The translations under genes and the position numbers were made by a program. The notes beneath the pieces are model-generated. The model made no database searches, was not told the DNA's origin, and was given only the letters and a program-made list of their open reading frames with translations. A DNA stretch of 9,314 nucleotides from DATKEH01 sp035546355. Lineage in GTDB: Bacteria > Acidobacteriota > Thermoanaerobaculia > Multivoradales > JAIOJS01. The DNA lies in assembly GCA_035546355.1 (NCBI GenBank), contig DATKEH010000024.1, positions 1 to 9,314 on the forward strand, read 5' to 3'. This document shows, one piece after another, positions 7,093-9,314 of this stretch (position 1 is the first letter of the stretch; each line of letters begins with the position of its first letter).

Positions 7093-8397
7093 TCAGTAGG
7101 TCTCGTGCTTGTGCGGCCCGGCGGCCCACGTCAGCTGCAACGTGAAGCGGCCGTCGGACTCGTCGCCGAAGCCGTCGTGCAGGTGCTCGTAGGCGGCCCG
7201 CAGGCGGACGAACTCGCTCTGCCACCAGGTGACGTAGGGAACGACGGCCCAGGTCACCGCCTGGGGGGCGAACGGGTCCTCCACCCGGTCGTAGCGGACG
7301 CCGGCGTAGAGGTTGCGGCGCAGCAGCCCTTCGAGGTAGCTGTAACCGCCCCAGGCCTGCCGCTCGCTACCCTCGTCGTCGTCGCGCTGCGACAGCAGCA
7401 GCTCGCTGCGCCAGGTGAGCTCGCGATACTTGGCCCGGGCCGGCGGCTGCCAGTGCAGCGTCAGGTCGCTGCCCCAGACGCGGGAGGAGCGCCCGGGCTC
7501 CGGCTCACCGGCCGCGCCCGACAGCCCCCACTCGAGGTAGGTCGCCGGCGTCAGGTCCCAGTAGCTCTTCAGGTGGGCGAGGCCCACCAGCCGTTCGAAG
7601 GAATCGCCTCCGAACGGCTCGCTCGAGCCATCCGTCAGCTGGACGGTGAGCTCGTTGGCGGTGGCCCAGCCGCGCGGCAGCAACCACTCCAGCGAGACCC
7701 CCGTCTGCGCCAGACCCTCGTCGTCGAAATAGGTCCTGAGAGCCAGCGGATAGTCGGGCTGAGGCAGGGCATGGAGGTGCCAACGGTTGAGCACACCGAA
7801 GGTCTGGCGCATCCTCCCCGCCCGCAGCGTGAGACCGGGCGCGAACCCCGCATAGCGGACGTACCCTTCCTCGACCTCTATCTCCTCCTCCTCGGGCGCG
7901 AAGGCCAGGGTGAGCTTGGCGGAGGAGAAGGGGTCGAGCGCCGACTGGAAGTCGATCTCGAACTCCCTGGCGGCGAAGTCTGGGGTGCCGTCGCCGGCGA
8001 GGGCGAGGACGTCTCCGGTCAAGGAGATCTCCGGATTGAGGCGGTTGAGGTTGCGCTCGCGGCCCACCGCAGGAGCGTCCTCCGCAAGGGCGGCCGGCGT
8101 CTCCGCGACGTCGCCGGCGGCCGCCTCGGCGGCGGCCCGCAGCGCCGACAGCTCGTCGGCAGGCCGTTCGCCCACCTCGCCGGCGCCCGGCGGTGGCGCC
8201 CGTTGCGCCGCCCGCAGGGCCGCCTCGAGCTCCCCGACTCGCTCCTCGAGGGCCTGCACCCTCACCTCGTACACGCGTCGCAACTCGTCGATCTGCCGCT
8301 GCAGCTCGGCCGCCTCCTGCGCGGCGGCGCCGCCCGGCCAGCAGAGTGCCCCCATCACGACCACGACGAGTCGTGCCGGCGAACGGAATCTGGGCAT
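7093..8397 (-). CDS. Outer-membrane beta-barrel protein with N-terminal coiled coil, linked to metal uptake
   Basis: The 434-residue protein begins with a signal peptide (about 1-26, ending GGAAAQ). A heptad-rich coiled coil follows (28-66, ELQRQIDELRRVYEVRVQAL onward), then a low-complexity Ala/Glu/Pro linker (67-113). The beta-barrel domain starts at NRLNPEISLTGD (118-129) and shows alternating aromatic strands to the end. An acidic run, EEEEIEVEE, sits at 169-177. A block at 199-236 (TFGVLNRWHLHALPQ then DDEGLAQTGVSL) looks like a family signature. The C-terminus is GPHKHETY, with two histidines and a terminal aromatic. It lacks a TonB box or plug, so it is porin-like rather than a TonB receptor, and it is not a TolC-type factor. 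AGGAG at 8405-8409 sits seven bases before the ATG. Its place before znuA suggests a route for metal across the outer membrane; that is inference. Confidence 0.75.
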   Translation of the reverse strand: MPRFRSPARLVVVVMGALCWPGGAAAQEAAELQRQIDELRRVYEVRVQALEERVGELEAALRAAQRAPPPGAGEVGERPADELSALRAAAEAAAGDVAETPAALAEDAPAVGRERNLNRLNPEISLTGDVLALAGDGTPDFAAREFEIDFQSALDPFSSAKLTLAFAPEEEEIEVEEGYVRYAGFAPGLTLRAGRMRQTFGVLNRWHLHALPQPDYPLALRTYFDDEGLAQTGVSLEWLLPRGWATANELTVQLTDGSSEPFGGDSFERLVGLAHLKSYWDLTPATYLEWGLSGAAGEPEPGRSSRVWGSDLTLHWQPPARAKYRELTWRSELLLSQRDDDEGSERQAWGGYSYLEGLLRRNLYAGVRYDRVEDPFAPQAVTWAVVPYVTWWQSEFVRLRAAYEHLHDGFGDESDGRFTLQLTWAAGPHKHETY

Positions 8398-8404
8398 GCT
8401 GGTG

Positions 8405-8409
8405 CTCCT
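8405..8409 (-). promoter_or_regulatory. Ribosome binding site AGGAG fixing the start of the outer-membrane protein
   Basis: AGGAG lies seven bases upstream of the ATG at 8395-8397. It is the best Shine-Dalgarno in the window and rules against the upstream reading-frame extension to 8685, which has no signal peptide. Confidence 0.7.
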
Positions 8410-8462
8410 GTACTCGGGGGTTTGTGGAGCCACGCCCCGGCGGGCGCGCGCCTCACGGCCGG

Positions 8463-8822
8463 TCAGGAAGCTGGCGGTGCCCGGGCAGGCGGGCGCGATG
8501 CAGCGGTGCGGCCGGCGCGGTGGGCTTCGCGCCCGAGCGGCAGAGCATCCGGCGCGGCGGGTTCCCCGGCCGCGCCGGGGCCGATCGCGTAGCCGGGGCG
8601 GTCGAGCTGCAGGACGCAAGCGGGGCAGCGAAGCGTATGCACTTCGCCCCTCGCCTCGAAGCTCGGCGGGTGCGTGTTCTGGCATTCACCGTCGACGACC
8701 CGAACCTCGGCGTGGCCCGGGTGCAGCCCCTCGGCGTGAGGGGCGATAGCCGGCAGGGCCACCGCCGCCAGCGCGCCGGCCAAGGCCACGACCGTACTGC
8801 GCAGGAGAGGCGTGCGCGACAC
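8463..8822 (-). CDS. Small exported Cys/His-rich protein of unknown function, first gene of the metal-uptake operon
   Basis: This 119-residue protein, if started at the GTG at 8820-8822, has an Arg-containing n-region and a hydrophobic core (about 8-26, STVVALAGALAAVALPA). Cleavage near residue 30 is plausible. The mature N-terminal half is dense in possible metal ligands: His34, His37 (HPGH), Cys47, His51, His62 and Cys66/Cys69 in RCPACVLQLDR. From about residue 80 it becomes an Ala/Pro/Arg-rich tail without clear structure. I do not recognise an established domain. The context, 65 bases before an outer-membrane protein and ahead of znuA/znuB-like genes, suggests periplasmic metal handling or sensing. 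A disulfide or redox protein is an alternative. The GTG has no ribosome site, but TATAAT ends six bases before it, suggesting a leaderless mRNA. An in-frame extension upstream to 8948 is low-complexity and lacks a signal peptide at its own start, so the GTG is preferred. Reality of the gene is likely, not certain. Confidence 0.65.
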   Translation of the reverse strand: MSRTPLLRSTVVALAGALAAVALPAIAPHAEGLHPGHAEVRVVDGECQNTHPPSFEARGEVHTLRCPACVLQLDRPGYAIGPGAAGEPAAPDALPLGREAHRAGRTAASRPPARAPPAS

Positions 8823-8977
8823 GCCGCGATTATAGGCGCTCCCCTGCGCCGCGGCTGCCCCACCCCCGCCGCGGCGTGGCGCCGCCCCACCCCGGCGGAC
8901 GGTGCCGACCCCGAGCCTGGCGGCTAGCCTCGTCGCGTAGCCGGCCACTGGCGGCGGGCTGCAGCCTGGAGCCCGCG
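8823..8977. promoter_or_regulatory. Divergent intergenic region with two GCCCCACCCC copies
   Basis: The 155 bases between the divergent small-protein and OsmC genes should hold both promoters. Two direct copies of GCCCCACCCC (8857-8866 and 8884-8893) are 27 bases apart, just upstream of the TATAAT. A GGCTGCAGCC palindrome (8957-8966) lies directly before the OsmC ribosome site. No recognisable plus-strand promoter and no AT-rich Zur- or MntR-like box could be made out. Confidence 0.4.
8829..8834 (-). promoter_or_regulatory. Perfect TATAAT minus-10 six bases before the small exported protein's GTG
   Basis: On the minus strand TATAAT is followed by CGCGGC and then GTG. A start point six to eight bases after the minus-10 falls on or beside the G of GTG, predicting a leaderless transcript. 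The minus-35 position at 17-base spacing reads CAGCCG, which is poor, so an activator or extended element may be needed. This would be the main promoter of the four- to six-gene operon. Confidence 0.55.
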
Positions 8978-9314
8978 ATGACCACCATCACCCTCGCCGA
9001 GCCCGAGACCGGACAGCAGCTCACCCCCCGCGAGGCGTTCACCGTCGGCTTCCCGGACGGCATGGTGGTCACCGCCGAGCACCGGGGACACCTGATCCGC
9101 AGCGATCAGCCCGCCGCCGCCGGGGGCGGCGACAGCGCGCCGGCGCCCTTCGACCTCTTCCTCGCCTCCATCGCCACCTGCGCCGGCCTCTACGCCCTGC
9201 GCTTCTGCCAGCAGCGGCAGATCCCCACCGCCGGCCTCGCCGTGCGCATGGTGCCGTTCAAGGACGAGACCAGCAAGCGCATCGCCCTTCTGGACATCGA
9301 GCTGACGGTGCCCC
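8978..9314 (+). CDS. OsmC family protein, N-terminal part, runs off the window
   Basis: 112 codons of an OsmC-like thiol protein are present; the C-terminal part lies beyond the right edge. After an N-terminal stretch of about 20 residues comes the first strands (FTVGFPDGMVVTAEHRGHLI, 21-40). A conserved stretch follows, SAPAPFDLFLASIATCAGLY (53-72), with the reactive-type Cys68 at the start of the central helix and Cys77 shortly after. The beta-strand VRMVPF and the run RIALLDIELTVP continue the family pattern. OsmC/Ohr proteins act on organic peroxides through two cysteines; in this subgroup the second partner may lie in the missing part, so peroxidase activity is not proven. GGAG at 8968-8971 is six bases before the ATG. 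It is divergent from the metal operon and shares its upstream region; a functional link is not shown. Confidence 0.9.
   Translation, partial: MTTITLAEPETGQQLTPREAFTVGFPDGMVVTAEHRGHLIRSDQPAAAGGGDSAPAPFDLFLASIATCAGLYALRFCQQRQIPTAGLAVRMVPFKDETSKRIALLDIELTVP

Noticed and set aside
8398..8685. Upstream extension of the outer-membrane protein to 8685
   Set aside because: It would bury the clear signal peptide and overlap the small Cys/His gene; AGGAG correctly precedes the ATG at 8397.
8823..8977. Zur, Fur or MntR operator in front of the metal operon
   Set aside because: Those boxes are AT-rich palindromes in the lineages I know. Apart from TATAAT this region is almost wholly GC and no match was visible.

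Overview
The window is very GC-rich DNA with no sign of plasmid, phage or insertion-sequence genes. The RND efflux pair, a predicted outer-membrane beta-barrel protein and signal peptides point to a Gram-negative (diderm) bacterium. High-GC Proteobacteria or Acidobacteria-like lineages fit, but the sequence alone does not settle the phylum. Coding density is high, and many long open frames in other frames are GC-driven shadows of the real genes.

Layout. Seven of the eight genes lie on the minus strand and are described here in transcription order, from right to left. A small exported Cys/His-rich protein (8463-8822) has a perfect TATAAT six bases before its GTG start. It is followed by an outer-membrane beta-barrel protein with an N-terminal coiled coil (7093-8397), a ZnuA-like periplasmic metal-binding protein (5994-7031) and a ZnuB-like ABC-3 permease (5155-5997). 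After an 80-base gap holding an AT-rich island come an RND periplasmic adaptor (3749-5074) and an RND inner-membrane pump (606-3752). A gap of about 370 bases with hairpins but no gene (232-605) separates the pump from a universal stress protein gene (1-231) that runs off the left edge. On the plus strand, an OsmC-family gene (8978 to the right edge, incomplete) diverges from the small exported protein.

How the genes may work together. The first four minus-strand genes look like a divalent-metal (zinc or manganese) acquisition operon. They offer an outer-membrane component, a small periplasmic thiol/imidazole protein, a binding protein and a permease. The matching ATPase (ZnuC type) is absent from the window and must act from elsewhere. 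The adaptor and pump form a tripartite efflux system lacking a local TolC-type outer-membrane factor. They may be read through from the metal genes or use their own promoter in the AT-rich island. Both ZnuA/ZnuB and adaptor/pump are joined by the same four-base GTGA stop/start overlap, so translational coupling is likely in each pair.

The most interesting item is the uncharacterised small Cys/His-rich exported protein with a predicted leaderless promoter at the head of a metal-uptake operon, together with its outer-membrane partner.
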